NCBI RefSeq assembly: GCF_024679095.1
Contig: NC_066544.1
Location: forward strand, 4,057,524 to 4,121,523
DNA from: Eriocheir sinensis
Taxonomy: Eukaryota; Arthropoda; Malacostraca; Decapoda; Varunidae
Length of the DNA stretch: 64,000 nt
Direction of reading: 5' to 3'
Positions 15,940 to 28,268 of the stretch are shown one piece after another (within the stretch, counting starts at the first letter, position 1; each line of letters opens with the position of its first letter). A program made the translations under genes and the position numbers. Under the pieces are notes generated by a model. The model was not told the DNA's origin, ran no database searches, and worked only from the letters and a program-made list of their open reading frames with translations.

Positions 15940-16700
15940 GTCACCTGTATCCTCACCTTTCCTTACTCGTTAATCAAGCATGCATTAAGCTGTATAAAAG
16001 AGGCGTTTCCGGACAGGTATACAACCTTTTAGGCAGGTAGGTGATGGCAAGATTAGCAGGTGCGAGAAGAACTAGGAAGGTGAAGGAAGGCGTGAAGGAG
16101 GATGAGGAAGACTAGGAAAGGTAATCGTGGGTCATATGTTCTGAATAAGGATGAGAGAAGCATCGGAGGATGTTGTCGGTAGGAAATTGGGGTCAGATGA
16201 AACAATAGAAGGATCTGGTTAGGCGAGGCGTGAGAAGGGTTTGTGAGTAGGAGTGTGAAAGTCGAGGAAGATGTGGGGGTGAGGGTGTCGGGGCGGAAGG
16301 TATAGCAGCATTAACACCCCACGTGGAAACAATAATTATGTGTATGCGAGATGCACGTCATATTAATGTCCACTAAGAGACCGGTGTGGAGGTGGTGAGG
16401 AAGTGGGAGGCGACTGTGAGGAACGGAAGGAGGTTGTAGTGAGGGAGGAGGAGGAGGAAGAGGAGGAGGAGGAGGAGGAGGAGGTAGTGATGGTGGAGAA
16501 GGTGTCAATAAAGTACAGGAAAGAATTTGATGTTCCATTCTGATAGCAGTAATACGTGTCAAAGTACTGTTATTCCTAAAACTAAAGTGCAAGTTTTCTC
16601 TGCAGTGAGGGAGATCTTTTAGTATAAGCAATAAAGGTGTTCGCTTTACCTGTACATTCTCACCTGTGTAATTAACTGACATAATCCGCCCGCCGCGCCA
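15940..16700. other. Unique sequence with no recognisable gene
   Basis: Mixed-composition sequence with CAGGTAG at about 16,035, a degenerate (GGA)n at about 16,445-16,485 and CACCTG near 16,660. I see no frame resembling a known protein. Confidence 0.35.
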
Positions 16701-17164
16701 CCGCCGCCCCGCGCCCGGCAGGTGTTAAGTGATCGCCGCACCGGAAACACCAACAAAAACTCTTGCTTGTAGAGAAACGAAGGCGTGCACGTTTATTCTT
16801 TTATTCTTTCATTTAGTTTTTTTCTTTTTTATGGTCGGGGGCGCTGCTCAAGGTGCCTCCGCGTCGCTTTGTTAGGAAGTGTCTACGCTCGTGGCAGGCA
16901 TCCGCAGTGCACACACGCGGACACGTAGGCACACATGCTTACCTACATTCAAACGTACATACAAGCGTCCATTCATCCATACATACATATACATATATTC
17001 ATTTTTTCATGCATCATTCGTTCATCCATCCATCCATCCATCCATCCATACATACATACATACATACATACATACATACATTCAAAGATACATACAAGCA
17101 TACGTACATAAATACTGCGTACATACGAGTAAACAGGTACCGGCAGCTGCCAATAGGAGTTTGC

Positions 17165-17200
<36 letters not shown>
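16700..17200. repeat. CATC/CATA tetranucleotide and (AC)n arrays in unique DNA
   Basis: A GC-rich segment (16,685-16,745) precedes unique sequence. Tetranucleotide arrays (CATC)n and then (CATA)n occur at about 17,023-17,085, and (AC)n at 17,168-17,198. The His/Thr/Tyr-rich frame across it is repeat-driven. Confidence 0.75.
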
Positions 17201-17880
17201 ACTGTTGTTTCATTACCATTCCCAAATACCGGATGTGGTGAGTGTGTCCGTATGGTCAGGCGAATATCAAGTACTTCTTTCCTCTCGCCCTCCTCTCCTC
17301 CCTCCCTTTTATACCCACCGTTTCTCCCATATATCCCGCTTGCCTTTCCTCTCCCTTCGGCCATCCTTTCCACACGACCATTCATTACACCCTCCTCTTT
17401 AGCCCTCATGCAGTCCCTCCATTCCCTCCCCCGACGACCCAGGAAACTCGGCAAGGTGGGAATGAAGGAGTTTACATAATGTACCGAATAATAGTTGATA
17501 GACCAGCGTCGTAAATTCGTCCAGAGTCGCTTATTATGGAAGGTGGAAGGGGAAATAGCTTGTCTCTCATCTGTCATGTTTGAGATAATGTTTGACAAGT
17601 GTGAGTACAGAGAAGGAGCTATTTTAGAAAGACACCTCAGTGCGGAAGTGCTGCAGGGTGGTGTGACCGAGGGTGTCTCTGTTGGTGGTGAGGACCTGGG
17701 AAGTATTATTATTTATTGAGGAAAGTAAAGATAAGAACATGAGGTAAGGAAACTGAAGATAAGGCTTTAAGGGTGCGTTTGTTAATAGAGGAGCAAGAAG
17801 ATGAAGATGTCATTCGGCAGGAAAACAGTAATATAAAAACATCATGAGGCAGGAAAAAAAAAAGTGGAGTTGGGATTCAA
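17200..17880. other. Unique sequence, no gene seen
   Basis: Pyrimidine-biased to 17,440, then AT-balanced. No frame has a recognisable domain. Confidence 0.35.
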
Positions 17881-18900
17881 GGGGTTAAAAATAATTAGCT
17901 GTTTAAAAAAAAGGTCAGTTCAAGGGCACAACAACAGAGGAAATAACAACAAAAAAGCTCGCAATGGGGCTGGTCCTGCAAACAGTGCTTAGTAGATGTC
18001 AAAACAGAAAGGCCAGTCATTTAAAGAGGTGTCTTGAAACTACCCTCTTGAAAGTGTTAAATCGTAGGCAGGAGCAATTATAAACCAAGGAAGGCTGTTC
18101 CAGAGTTAACCAGTGAATGGGATGAAAAATGATAATGCTGGTTAACTCTTGCATGAGGGATTTTGACAGTATAGGGATTAGTGAGATTAGAGAGTAGTGT
18201 GCAACGGGGCCACAGGAGGGCGGAAGGTATGCAGTTAGCAGGTTCAGAAGAGCATGAAAATATCGCGGTGGGTTTTAAGAAAAAGATGTCTGTCAGTAGG
18301 AGGAAGGGGGTTGATGAGACGAAAAGCCGTTGGCTTTACTCTGTCCAAGAGAGCTGTGTGTGTGGGGCCCCCCCACATACATGAGATGCATATATCTTCG
18401 TACGAGGGAGGACAAGCCCCTTGTATATGGACAGCCTCTGTTAGGAGGAAAAAACTGGTGGTGACGATACAAAACGCCTGACCTCGAGAAAGCTGATTTA
18501 CTAAGAGAAGAGATCTGAAGTTTCCAGATGAGATGCTGAGTTTAGGACAGTTCAAGTATGTTTAACGAAGAATGTGACAGCTGAGTGTCATCGATGAATA
18601 GCGAATAGATGTTTGGAAGATTGCGTCGTGTGATCAAGTGAAAATTTTAAGTTTTTGAGGCATTGAAGGACACCAAGTTCCTTCTTAACAAGGTCAGGGG
18701 TTAGGCGTTCTGTAGCGTCTAGCCTTGTTGAGTATACAGCAGGAGTGGAAGTTGAAAGGGTGATTGACAAAAATAGGTTTGTGATGCTAAGATAGAAAAG
18801 GGAGGAGGTAAAGTTACATAAAACTGGAAATAAGATATATAGAAGCGGAGTACCAGATGAAAGATACAAAGGGAGGTGAGTAGGGTTGGAGGAGACTGTG
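17880..18900 (-). pseudogene. Element F: decayed non-LTR reverse transcriptase C-terminal region of a second lineage
   Basis: Reading the minus strand across several frames gives, in order, SAFSRSGVLYRHHQFF (18,455-18,530), WGGPTHTALLDRVKPTAFRL (about 18,310-18,375), IPILSKSLMQE, and near 18,030 NTFKRVVSRHLFK followed by a stop. These are the typical order and wording of the C-terminal part of a jockey-like non-LTR reverse transcriptase common in crustacean genomes: the WGG..HTALLDRV..KAFRLIN block, then the WNSLP block, then FKR.VSRHL. Matches upstream to about 18,900 are weaker. Several frameshifts make it an old relic. It shows no microsatellite border. Confidence 0.7.
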
Positions 18901-19340
18901 AGGTGACAGAAAGTAACTATAAAAATAACTAGATAGTCATATTACTGGTCGGGACGGAGGAAGCAAGAAGGTTAAGAACATAAAGCAGGTTGGTATATTA
19001 GGAGAGGAGCTGTCTAGTGAAGAATTTAGATAAGATATTATATAGTAACAGACAAATTCTGGGAGAGGCTTCGAGGGGAAAGGCTGAAGTGGTCAAGGAC
19101 TGCAATGAAAAAAACAATTGATGGAATGGGAAATGAGGATAAGAGATTAGTTAATATGGCGAGGTTTGACACGAATGTAAACTGCTTTGTATGGGGCGTC
19201 TGACCTCTTACATTCCCTTTTATCTTTGTGTATTCGTGTAAGTAAAGTGAAAATATGAAGGAATTATGAGACGGGGAGAGGTGCTATAGAAGGTAAAGGC
19301 TGAGGGAACATGAATTCTAGGAGCGTGAAATAATATAGCT
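18900..19340. other. Unique sequence, no gene seen
   Basis: AT-balanced sequence that might be a further decayed upstream part of element F, but no motif is readable. Confidence 0.3.
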
Positions 19341-19344
19341 AAGC

Positions 19345-19500
19345 AGAGTTGAGGCAAGGTAAGTGAGCTGAATTCCGTTTGAGTTGATCTGTTTTAAGTT
19401 GAGATGTGTTGAGTTGCTTTGGGTTGCGCTGAGTTGAGTTGTTTCGAGCTGAGATGAGCAGATTCTGAATTGAGTTAAGGCAAGTTGTTCTGATTCGATT
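19345..19500. repeat. Degenerate (TTGAG)n-like pentanucleotide repeat
   Basis: GAGTTGAG and TTGAGTTG variants recur throughout about 150 bp with many substitutions. It is not the arthropod telomere unit TTAGG. Confidence 0.6.
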
Positions 19501-19504
19501 GGAG

Positions 19505-19722
19505 GGATCATTTTCTTAAACATTTCGGCGCCCAAACACATATTTTACAAGGCTTTCTTAGGAGTTTTTAGCATTTCCAGGGGCAGTTCAGTGGCCCTGG
19601 GGTTAGTTTGACCCTCTTTCTGTATTATGAATCTAAAAATAATACCACCTATGCTCTCCTTTTCGGCCTTTGGAAATCGTTAATGTTAAGGCGGAAGAGT
19701 CTGAGAATACCGTCGTAGGAGT
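19505..19722 (-). mobile_element. SINE family 1, partial copy
   Basis: The reverse complement matches the body of the SINE at 43,545-44,085. It shares GGTATTCTCAGAC, a TAGTTTGACCC.. segment next to AATCTAAAAA, GAAAGCCTTGT.AAATATGTG and GGGCGCCGA, in the same order. The tRNA-like head and 3' end are missing. Confidence 0.75.
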
Positions 19723-19724
19723 TT

Positions 19725-20240
19725 TGAGTTGAGTTATTCTAAGTATTTTTGCAGTGAGGTGAATTGTGGTGAGGCGGGGTGAGGCAAGGTATGATAGCGT
19801 AACACAATTGGGAGGAAGTGAGGTTAACCGGGCCTATTACCACCCTGGGAGTGTACATCATTTGTTTCCTCTGTTCAGCTGGGTTCCTGCACTCGGTTAT
19901 CACCTCCCAGTGAAGGATGCAGCGCGTCACAACACATTTTCCGCGCGCCTTCCTAATCACCTCGCTTCCTCAGGTGTCATGACAGAATAACGTAGTGATC
20001 TTAATTCCAGACTCCATCATCGTGTTTCTGCTTGTTGATCTTTTGAAATCGCTGCCTTCACGAGGGAAATATTTCATCATCACGCTCTTGTTAACTAGCT
20101 CGGATTTTTATTCTGCCATTTATTCCTGTCTCGTTTCGCTTTCTATTTCCGAGTCGAAAAGAATGATAAGCAACACAATTATCGGCCGAAATATATAAAA
20201 AAGAAAGGCTGATTGGCCTCCTCAAAGGTAATCACGCCGC
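19725..20240. other. Unique sequence, no gene seen
   Basis: Balanced composition with no microsatellites. A short frame at 19,766-19,990 shows no recognisable domain. Confidence 0.35.
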
Positions 20241-20375
20241 TGATGAGGGTAGTAAACCCGACCTAATGAGATGTCAACAGGTGTTTCCCCCGGCCACAGG
20301 TAGACTGATGCTGCTAATGGCGGCCGGACAGGTAAGGGCCATCACGTCTCATTTACCCATTAATCGAAGGTGATG
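20225..20375. promoter_or_regulatory. Unique island with CAGGTAG/CAGGTAA/CAGGTG and ATTAATC motifs
   Basis: CAGGTG at 20,278, CAGGTAG at 20,297 and CAGGTAA at 20,329 lie within 60 bp, followed by CCCATTAATCGAAGG near 20,360. The arrangement resembles the island at 14,890-15,075. A cis-regulatory role is inference. Confidence 0.28.
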
Positions 20376-20379
20376 GGAG

Positions 20380-20640
20380 GAGGAGGAGGGGGGAATGGAG
20401 GGAAGAGGAAGGGAGGGAAGGAGGAGAAAGGGAAGGAGAAAAATGAGGATGAGAAGGATGATGATGATGATGATGATAATGATAATGGTGATGAGGAGAC
20501 GGGAGTTGTAGTAGTATTAGTATTAGTAGTAGTAGCAGTAGTAGTAGTAGTAGTAATAGTAGTAGTAGTAGTAGTAGTAGTGGTAGGAGGAGGAGGAGGA
20601 GGAGTAAGAAGGAGCAGGAGGAGGAATAAGAAAAAAAATA
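20380..20640. repeat. GGA, GAT and (AGT)n trinucleotide arrays
   Basis: GGA-rich sequence, then (GAT)n at 20,456-20,478, then (AGT)n with TAT interruptions at 20,505-20,580, then GGA again. Confidence 0.85.
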
Positions 20641-20670
20641 AGTAAAGGGAGGAAAAGGGAGGAGAGGAGA

Positions 20671-20671
20671 A

Positions 20672-20738
<67 letters not shown>
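20671..20738. repeat. (GT)n microsatellite
   Basis: About 33 GT units. Confidence 0.95.
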
Positions 20739-20739
<1 letters not shown>

Positions 20740-20884
20740 GTCTCAAAAGGGCGAAGCTTGTTATTATATGAAACTGTTTATATTCTTACTACTACTGTTA
20801 CGACTAAGGCTACTGCTGCTGCTGCCGCTCCCGCTGGGTACTGCTGGTGGTGCTGATGGGGATGGTACCGGCGTCCTTGCTGAA

Positions 20885-21095
20885 GGTGATTGTGATGATG
20901 ATAATGATGATGATGATGATGATGATGATGGATTGGTAGTTATGGTGATGGTGAGGGTAATGATGATGATAATGATATTTCCTCTGGTTTTTTTTTGGTT
21001 TTGTTTGTATTTGTTGTTGTTGTTGTTGTTGTTGTTGCTTTTATTCTGCGGCCCCATCCTCATGATCATCACTGCCACTATCACAAAATGACAGC

Positions 21096-21155
<60 letters not shown>

Positions 21156-21165
21156 AATAATAACG

Positions 21166-21243
<78 letters not shown>
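20885..21243. repeat. (GAT)n, (GTT)n, (CAA)n and (TAA)n arrays
   Basis: (GAT)n at 20,893-20,930, (GTT)n at 21,012-21,036, (CAA)n at 21,093-21,152, then a clean (TAA)n to 21,243. GTT and CAA arms are complementary and 55 bp apart, so they could pair. Confidence 0.9.
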
Positions 21244-21244
<1 letters not shown>

Positions 21245-21249
21245 TACCA

Positions 21250-21840
21250 AGCCACCTTCTGTCCTCCCCATCGTTTACATCAGAGCAGGCAAAGGGTGGA
21301 GAGGAGAGGGGGGGGCAGGGTGGGAGAGGGTGGACGGGGAGGAGGAGAAGAGATATTGGGGAGTGACGTAACTAAACTCCCCGTATCACCGCGTAATCCT
21401 AGCCAAGGGTGACCAGGTCCTTCTCTCCCCCCCCCCAAATCCCCCCTATTTACCTCCCTCAGTAGTCCCCAGCACCTCCTCTTGGGTTCCTGCTCCCCCC
21501 TCTCCCCTTCCTCGTGTCCTTCAATATCCTTTACTAATCGTTCGTGACCCCTTTAGTTCCCTCTCACTCTCCTTTTATTTTCACTTTCAGTAATTTATTT
21601 GTTCCCTTATCATCATCTTCACTTGTATTATATTCGAAGTTTCTCATTGTTCCTTCACTGCCCACTTGAATTTTTCCTGCTTCTCATTATTTTTTCCTCC
21701 GCTTTTCTCTTCTGATCCTCTTTATTTTCCCTTAGTTCCTTGTTTTCCCGCCTCTTCTTACTGTATACGTTTTTTTTTTGTTACCAGCTACTTATGTATA
21801 GTGTTTCCTTCATCTCAGTAGTTTTCTTGCTCAGTATTTA
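21250..21840. other. Unique, pyrimidine-biased sequence
   Basis: No repeats above short homopolymers and no recognisable frame. Confidence 0.35.
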
Positions 21841-21854
21841 AAGTATGTAAGCTG

Positions 21855-22110
21855 TGGATAAGTTGAAGGCAGGTATTTCAGAACTAAATGAAGAAGAACA
21901 AGAAAACGCAGAGGAAAGGATATGAGAGAAAAGGAGAGGAAAAGATCAAAGAAAGGGAAAAGAGAATGGTGGCGGGGTGGATAAGTTGAAGGCAGGTATA
22001 TCAGAACTAAATGAAGAAGAACAAGAAAACGCAGAGGAAAGGATATGAGAGAAAAGGAGAAGAAAAGATCAAAGAAAGGGAAGAGATTGGTGGCGGGGTG
22101 GATAGGGGTG
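21855..22110. repeat. Two-copy direct repeat of about 124 bp
   Basis: The unit beginning GTGGATAAGTTGAAGGCAGG at about 21,855 recurs at about 21,979 with only a few differences over its whole length. The start of a third copy follows. A recent tandem duplication. Confidence 0.9.
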
Positions 22111-22217
22111 GAAGAAGGACGTAAAGAGGAGCATTTCGAGACGAGAGAAAGAGTAAATAGACGGATAAAAAAAAGGAAGAAAAAACGAAAGAAAATAAAA
22201 AAGTAATGGAAAATCAC

Positions 22218-22218
22218 G

Positions 22219-22267
<49 letters not shown>
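22218..22267. repeat. (AC)n microsatellite
   Basis: About 24 AC units. Confidence 0.95.
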
Positions 22268-22268
<1 letters not shown>

Positions 22269-22447
22269 ACAGGACAGTCAACCAAGTGCCACCCCAGTAA
22301 CCGAAGTGAAGCGTGGCCGTGCCGGAACATACCTGGGAAACCTTATGCAAATTATCGAGCATCTTGTTACCTGACTCCTTACCGGTGCCGCGCCCCAAGG
22401 TGGAGCTCGGAGGGGGGAAGGTGGGGATATGGGTGGCCTATCTTAGT

Positions 22448-23399
<952 letters not shown>

Positions 23400-24030
23400 A
23401 GGGACACAGGTGCCGGAGACATGGTTCGAGGTCAAATAAGGTCAGTCGTCAGAATTTTCATCCGGTGCTGTTGATTGTTGAAACATGTCAGCCAAGACGT
23501 TAGTACTGGATTGTTGTGCTTAATTGATATATAATTGCTTGATAGTCAAGAGATATTTGCTGTCGCAGACGTTCCTTACCAATTCACAGTCACTACACCA
23601 GTCAGTTAGTCTATGGGGAAGTAAATGAGGTACATAATACACCAAGCACCTTCCTTGAAAGAGTCATTGAAGGATGACCTTATCAATCTGTAGGCCATGT
23701 ACTTTGAAAGTCATCTGTTCATCAGTTTACTTTGGCCGTTCAGGCAATATCGTCGTCCAGTCAGCCAGCAAGTCAGATAATCATGCAGGGGATGAGAAAT
23801 TAATATGTCCTGTCATAAACTTAGTTGTTGATCTATGGAAGGCCAGTATGGCTGTGACGCGTAAGTAGCCAGTAAGTGAGTCAGGGAGTGAGTCACTGAG
23901 TCAGTCATTTGCTTACCTGAGCCTTGTGTGTCAGGTAAGATGGGTAATTGAGGTGGGCGAGGTAAGCGGCCATGGGACACCTGGCTCAGGTGACCCCCGC
24001 TGATAAGTGACCTTGTGTTACACCGCGCGA
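23400..24030. other. Unique sequence with CAGGTR motifs near its end
   Basis: Non-repetitive. At 23,925-24,005 it holds CAGGTAAG, ACACCTGGCTCAGGTGACC and GGTAATTGAGG, again the motif set of the islands at 14.9 and 20.3 kb. No gene. Confidence 0.35.
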
Positions 24031-24035
24031 ACCTG

Positions 24036-24061
24036 ATCTCTCTCTCTCTCTCTCTCCCGCA

Positions 24062-24104
<43 letters not shown>

Positions 24105-24350
24105 CATCATAAATACACACATGCACAACCTGTCATAATGTGTGGATAGAATAAATGAACAGATAAATAAACAGCCGATAACACACAGGCCCGGCACAGC
24201 AGATGCAAAATATACGAGGCCATAAAGATAAGCGACTCGACGGGGGCAAGCAGGGGGAGGGGGGGACAAGCAGGCACGGCGGGGAGGGGGGGGGGTAAGC
24301 AGGGGTAAGCAGGGGCAGACAGAGGCAAGCAGGAGGCAAGGAAGTGGAAG
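24036..24350. repeat. (CT)n, (AC)n and GGGGCAAGCAG repeats
   Basis: Short (CT)n at 24,038-24,055, (AC)n at 24,064-24,100, then at 24,240-24,345 a degenerate repeat of about 10 bp around GGGCAAGCAG. Confidence 0.75.
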
Positions 24351-24369
24351 CGTGAGAAGCGATTATGTT

Positions 24370-25230
24370 GAGACTTTTCATCCCCTTCACTTCTTTTTTT
24401 CTTTTCCCCTTTCTCTTTTACCTCTTTATCTCCCCTTTATCACGTTTTTGATCTCTTTCCGTTTACTTTCCTTTGTTTTCTTTATATTCCTCTCACCCTC
24501 CTTTTTCATATTCATTCCTCTTCCCTTCAACCTGTTTGCTTCTCTGTTCATGATATTTCTTTTTTTCTGTCCCTTCCTTTTTCTTTTTTTCAGTCCATTC
24601 CTCCTCCCTGCAACTCATTTCCTTCTTTTCTCTCACGCTTCTGTTTTGCTTCAGCTTCCTCCGTCCTTTTCCATATCTGCTTCATTTTCATTTTCTTCTC
24701 TTTTCTTTTCGCTCTCTTCTTTTCAATTCTAACTCTTTTTTGTCCCATTTTCTTATTGTTTTTTATCTTCCCTTCTTTTTACATTTACCTTTCATATCTT
24801 TCCTCTTACCATCATCCCCTTCCTTTCTCTTTTTGCTTATTGCTTTTCTTCATACCTATTGTTCTTTGCCTTTCACTTCCATCTTCTTATCTTCCCTTCA
24901 TCTGATTGTGTTCTCTTTTCACTTATTGTTTTTCTTCATCTCATCTTCCTCCCCTTTCACTTACATTTTCTCTTCCCTTAATTTCATTCCTTTTTTCCTC
25001 TTCACTTTTACTGTTCTTCTTCACATTTCTCATAATTTCTTTCATTTCTGTCGCTTTCTCACCTCTTTATCCCCCTCCCCTTTTTCTTTCCTTCATCCTT
25101 ATTGTTCATCTCCACCATTCCCATTCTTCTCATATCTCCTTTCATTTCGTCACCATATTCCTCATCCTCCATCATCCCCCTATCTAACTCCCTTCCCTAC
25201 CTTCCTTATTCCCTTCCATTCCCCATTCTA
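24370..25230. other. Polypyrimidine domain, about 0.85 kb
   Basis: The plus strand is overwhelmingly C and T, with CTTTTTC, TCTTCC and CATCTTC variants. The Phe/Ser frames reflect only composition. Confidence 0.6.
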
Positions 25231-25339
25231 AGTTTCCCCCGTCTCTTAAGTTAATGTGGGTAAGTGATGGGTGAATGAAGGCCAGTTAAAGTTTAATGAA
25301 TTAACACAAATATTAATGAACATGGTGGTTAGGGTTATA

Positions 25340-25750
25340 GTTTGAGGAGGAGGAGGAGGAGAAAGATGAAGAGGAAGAAGAGGATAAGGAAAGGAAAGAA
25401 GAAGAACAAAAACATGAACAAGAACAAGGAAAAGGAAAAGGAAGAGGAAAAGACATAGGAGAAGGATGAGGAAAAGGAGAAAAGAAGAACAAGAAGAAAA
25501 AGAACAAGAACAACAAGAGCACAAAGAAAAAACAGGGACAAGAACAAGAAGCAAGAGCGAGATGAACAAGAATATGAACAAGAACAAAAAAAAGGAAGAA
25601 AAGAAGAAAAGAAAAATAAACAAAAGAAAAAGAAAAAAACAAGAATGAAAGAACAGGAAAAAGAACAAGAACAACAAGAACAAAAAAAAGAAAGAGTAGA
25701 GAAAGAGAACAAAGAGAGAGGAGGTACAGGAGAGGGAGGGAGGGAACAAG
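25340..25750. repeat. Polypurine domain with (AACAAG)n/(GGAAAA)n repeats
   Basis: Plus-strand A/G/AAC-rich sequence in which AAGAACAAGAAC hexamer variants recur. It faces the pyrimidine domain at 24.4-25.2 kb as an inverted composition pair. Confidence 0.65.
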
Positions 25751-25859
25751 CATGACGCCAAGAAGGGCACTAATGAGGGCATGGGGTATTTAGAAAGGCC
25801 GAGATAAAGGCAGGAATGTTTGTTATGCTTGGGCGGAGGAGCAACGCTGGCGAGAGTGT

Positions 25860-26125
25860 TAATGTGGGGAGGGCTGCATGTGGTGGTGGGGGGGATGATG
25901 GGGGGGTATGTGAAGGGGAGCTGGATGATGGATAGGGTAGGTGGTGAGTGGGTGGAGGGAATGGGGAGGGTTGGGTGAGACTGGTGGAGGGTGATGGATA
26001 GGGTGAGTAGAGGGTAATGGGAAGGGTGGATGGAAGGGGAGGGTAAGTGGAGAGTAGGTGGAGGGTGGGTGGAGGGTGATAGGGAGGTTGGGTGGAGGGT
26101 GAAGGGGAGACAGAGACAGAGGGTG
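25860..26125. repeat. Degenerate GGGTGGAGGGTGA repeats
   Basis: G-rich sequence with variants of GGTGGAGGGTGATGG, leading into the minisatellite of about 140 bp. Confidence 0.6.
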
Positions 26126-26126
26126 A

Positions 26127-26800
26127 GTCTTATTTTGAGGGTGTTGGTTGTGTAGGGGTGAGGGACTGAGGATAGAAGGGAGGTCAGGGTGGGGAAGGTT
26201 ACATTCTTAGGGTAGAGAAAGGGAGCATTTTAGGTGACGGAGGAGGAAGGAACCGAGGGAGCGTCTTATTTTAGGGGTTCTACTGGTGTGAGGGTGCAGG
26301 GTTGAAGGTGTGAGGGTGGAAGGGAGGCCAGGGCTGGGGAGGTTACATTCTTAGGGTAGAGAAAGGGAGCATTTTAGATGATGAAGGAGGAAGGGACTGA
26401 GGGAGCGTCTTATTTTAGGGGTCCTACTGGTGTGAGGGTGCAGGGTTGAAGGTATGAGGGTGCACCATTGCAGGGAGGTCTGGGCTGGGAGGGATTCATT
26501 CTTAGGTAGAGAAAGGGAGGACATTATGTGATGGGGAGGAAGAGACTGAAGGTGCGTCTTACTTTGGGGTGCTGGTGGTGTGAGGGTGTAAGGGAGAAGG
26601 GGTTTAGGGTGGAATGGAGGCGTGGATGGGGTGGAGGTTTTAGTCATTGGATAGAGAAAGGGAGGACATTAGGTGATGGGGAGAAAGAGACTGAAGGTGC
26701 GCCTTATTTCGGGGTGCTGGTGGTGTAAGGGAGTATTGGTTTAGGGTGGAATGGATTCATGGATGGGGTGGAGGTTGCATTCTTTGGATAGAGAAAGGAA
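26127..26800. repeat. Minisatellite, unit about 137-148 bp, about five copies
   Basis: TCTTATTT(T/C)..GGGGT starts units at about 26,127, 26,264, 26,407, 26,555 and 26,704. Each contains TTACATTCTTAGGGTAGAG or a variant, then GAAAGGGAG. The copies diverge by substitutions and small indels. Confidence 0.85.
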
Positions 26801-26959
26801 GGATGATAACTGGTGACATGTTGTTGGTTGAGTATAGAAGGAATAGAATTAGGAGCGAAGGGATGTGGTATTAACGTCAATGATGATTAAAGTGAGTATT
26901 ATTAAATATTGATGATGATGAGGAGGAGTAGGAAAGAAAGGAGTTTGCCATGAAGGTGG

Positions 26960-26999
26960 GACTGAGGTGGAGGAGGAGGAGGAGGAGGAGGAGGAGGAG
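26960..26999. repeat. (GGA)n at the 5' border of element C1
   Basis: The (GGA)n tract ends exactly where sequence homologous to ORF2 begins. Here the sense-strand flank is purine, unlike A, B, D and E. Confidence 0.9.
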
Positions 27000-27000
27000 C

Positions 27001-27929
27001 AAAAAATATGCAAGTTTCCCAGCCTACTCTTCTTTGCCCCAAGGTTCGGTCCTGGGGCCAACACTATTCATAATTTACGTGAATGACCTAGAAACTGATA
27101 TCCTATCAAAAGTAGCCAAATTCGCCGACAACACCAAATTAGGAGGTACGGTAATGAACAGTCAAAGTTGTGAGAATATTCAATCAGACTAAATAAGACT
27201 TGCCGACTGGAGCGAAAAATGGCAAATGAGTTGTAACGTAGATAAATGTAAAGTAATGCACATAGGTGAAAAAAATCCTAACTTTAAATATCAGATTCAA
27301 GGACACGAGCTCAGCGAAGTAAAACAAGAAAAAGATCTTGGTGTCATTATCAGTAACACTTAAAATGAGTGATTAATATTCTGCAGCGAGTAAATAAGCC
27401 AATATGATGTTAGGATTAATCTCAAGAAACTTTGATTATAAATCACCCGAACTTATGAAGAGATTATATTTAGCATTTGTAAGACCACACCTAGAATACG
27501 CCGTTCAGTTCTGGTCACCGAACTATATCAAAGATCAAGTTTTGCTAGAAAGGATACAGCGACGAGCGACCAAACAAATTCCAGCGCTCCGAAACTTGCC
27601 ATATGACGAGCGTTTTAAGCGTTTAGATATGTTTTCCCTAAAAAAGCGAGGGATAAGAGGGGACTTAATTGAAGTGTTCAAAATCCTTAATGGATTCGAC
27701 AACATTAACCCAGATAGTCTATTTCAGAGAGACACCAACACAATAACACGCAGCAACGGTATGAAGTTAAAGGGAAACCGATGTAACACATTGGTGCGCA
27801 AAAGTTTTTTTTAATAATAGAGTCGTCGATCACTGGAATAGACTCACACCGTCAGTAGTTAGCGCACAGAGTATCAATAGCTTCAAGTCTTCATTGGATA
27901 AGTACTTCAGGGATATAAGATTATACTGA
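27001..27929 (+). pseudogene. Element C1 reverse transcriptase, C-terminal half, broken
   Basis: LPQGSVLGPTLFIIYVNDLE is followed by a changed catalytic motif, FADN in place of FADD (near 27,120). Then come a stop near 27,190, another near 27,360 and a frameshift in a poly-T run near 27,810. Between breaks the frame reads LEYAVQFWSPNY, IQRRATKQIPALR and KKRGIRGDLIEVFK, and it ends VVDHWNRL...DKYF near 27,910. Loss of the second catalytic Asp plus the stops makes it inactive. Confidence 0.88.
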
Positions 27930-28268
27930 CCCTTCTTCGCATGTTTTCAGACAGATTGCAGCAAGACGTCAACCTAAATCCATATTATTCTCCCCCACAA
28001 CCTAGATTGCAAGTAGCGTAAGTTAACAATAGAGTAAAGCAACAGTTAATGTCCGCATGACAGATGGAGTGAGGTGTAGGGCAGTAAGGTGACAGGTTAC
28101 TGGTGCCGTGCCTAGTACCGCCGGTAAAACGAGGATCAAGCCTCCACCTGTGCCTCTGAAACTACACCTCACCCATCGTGAGTATTAGGGGGTATTCTGG
28201 GGCTGCCCTGTGTAGGCCACTCGGCCTCTTCCAGCCTCCCTGTGTTTCCATGTTCTTATGTTCTTATG
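27001..28268 (+). mobile_element. Element C1: 5'-truncated CR1/L2-like non-LTR retrotransposon
   Basis: Starts at the (GGA)n border just before the reverse transcriptase VPQG motif. It continues through the ORF2 stop (27,927) and a 3' UTR of about 340 bp, and ends in two ATGTTCTT units (28,250-28,268). A small stem, AGGCC/GGCCT at 28,214-28,218 and 28,223-28,227, lies about 20 bp before the tail. It is joined head to tail to C2. Confidence 0.88.

Noticed and set aside
17725..17745. Another retrotransposon tail (CATGTTCTTATC on the minus strand)
   Set aside because: Only about 12 bases match and no 3' UTR homology lies next to it. The same applies to the match near 43,450.
19345..19500. Telomeric repeat
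   Set aside because: The unit is TTGAG-like and degenerate, not TTAGG.
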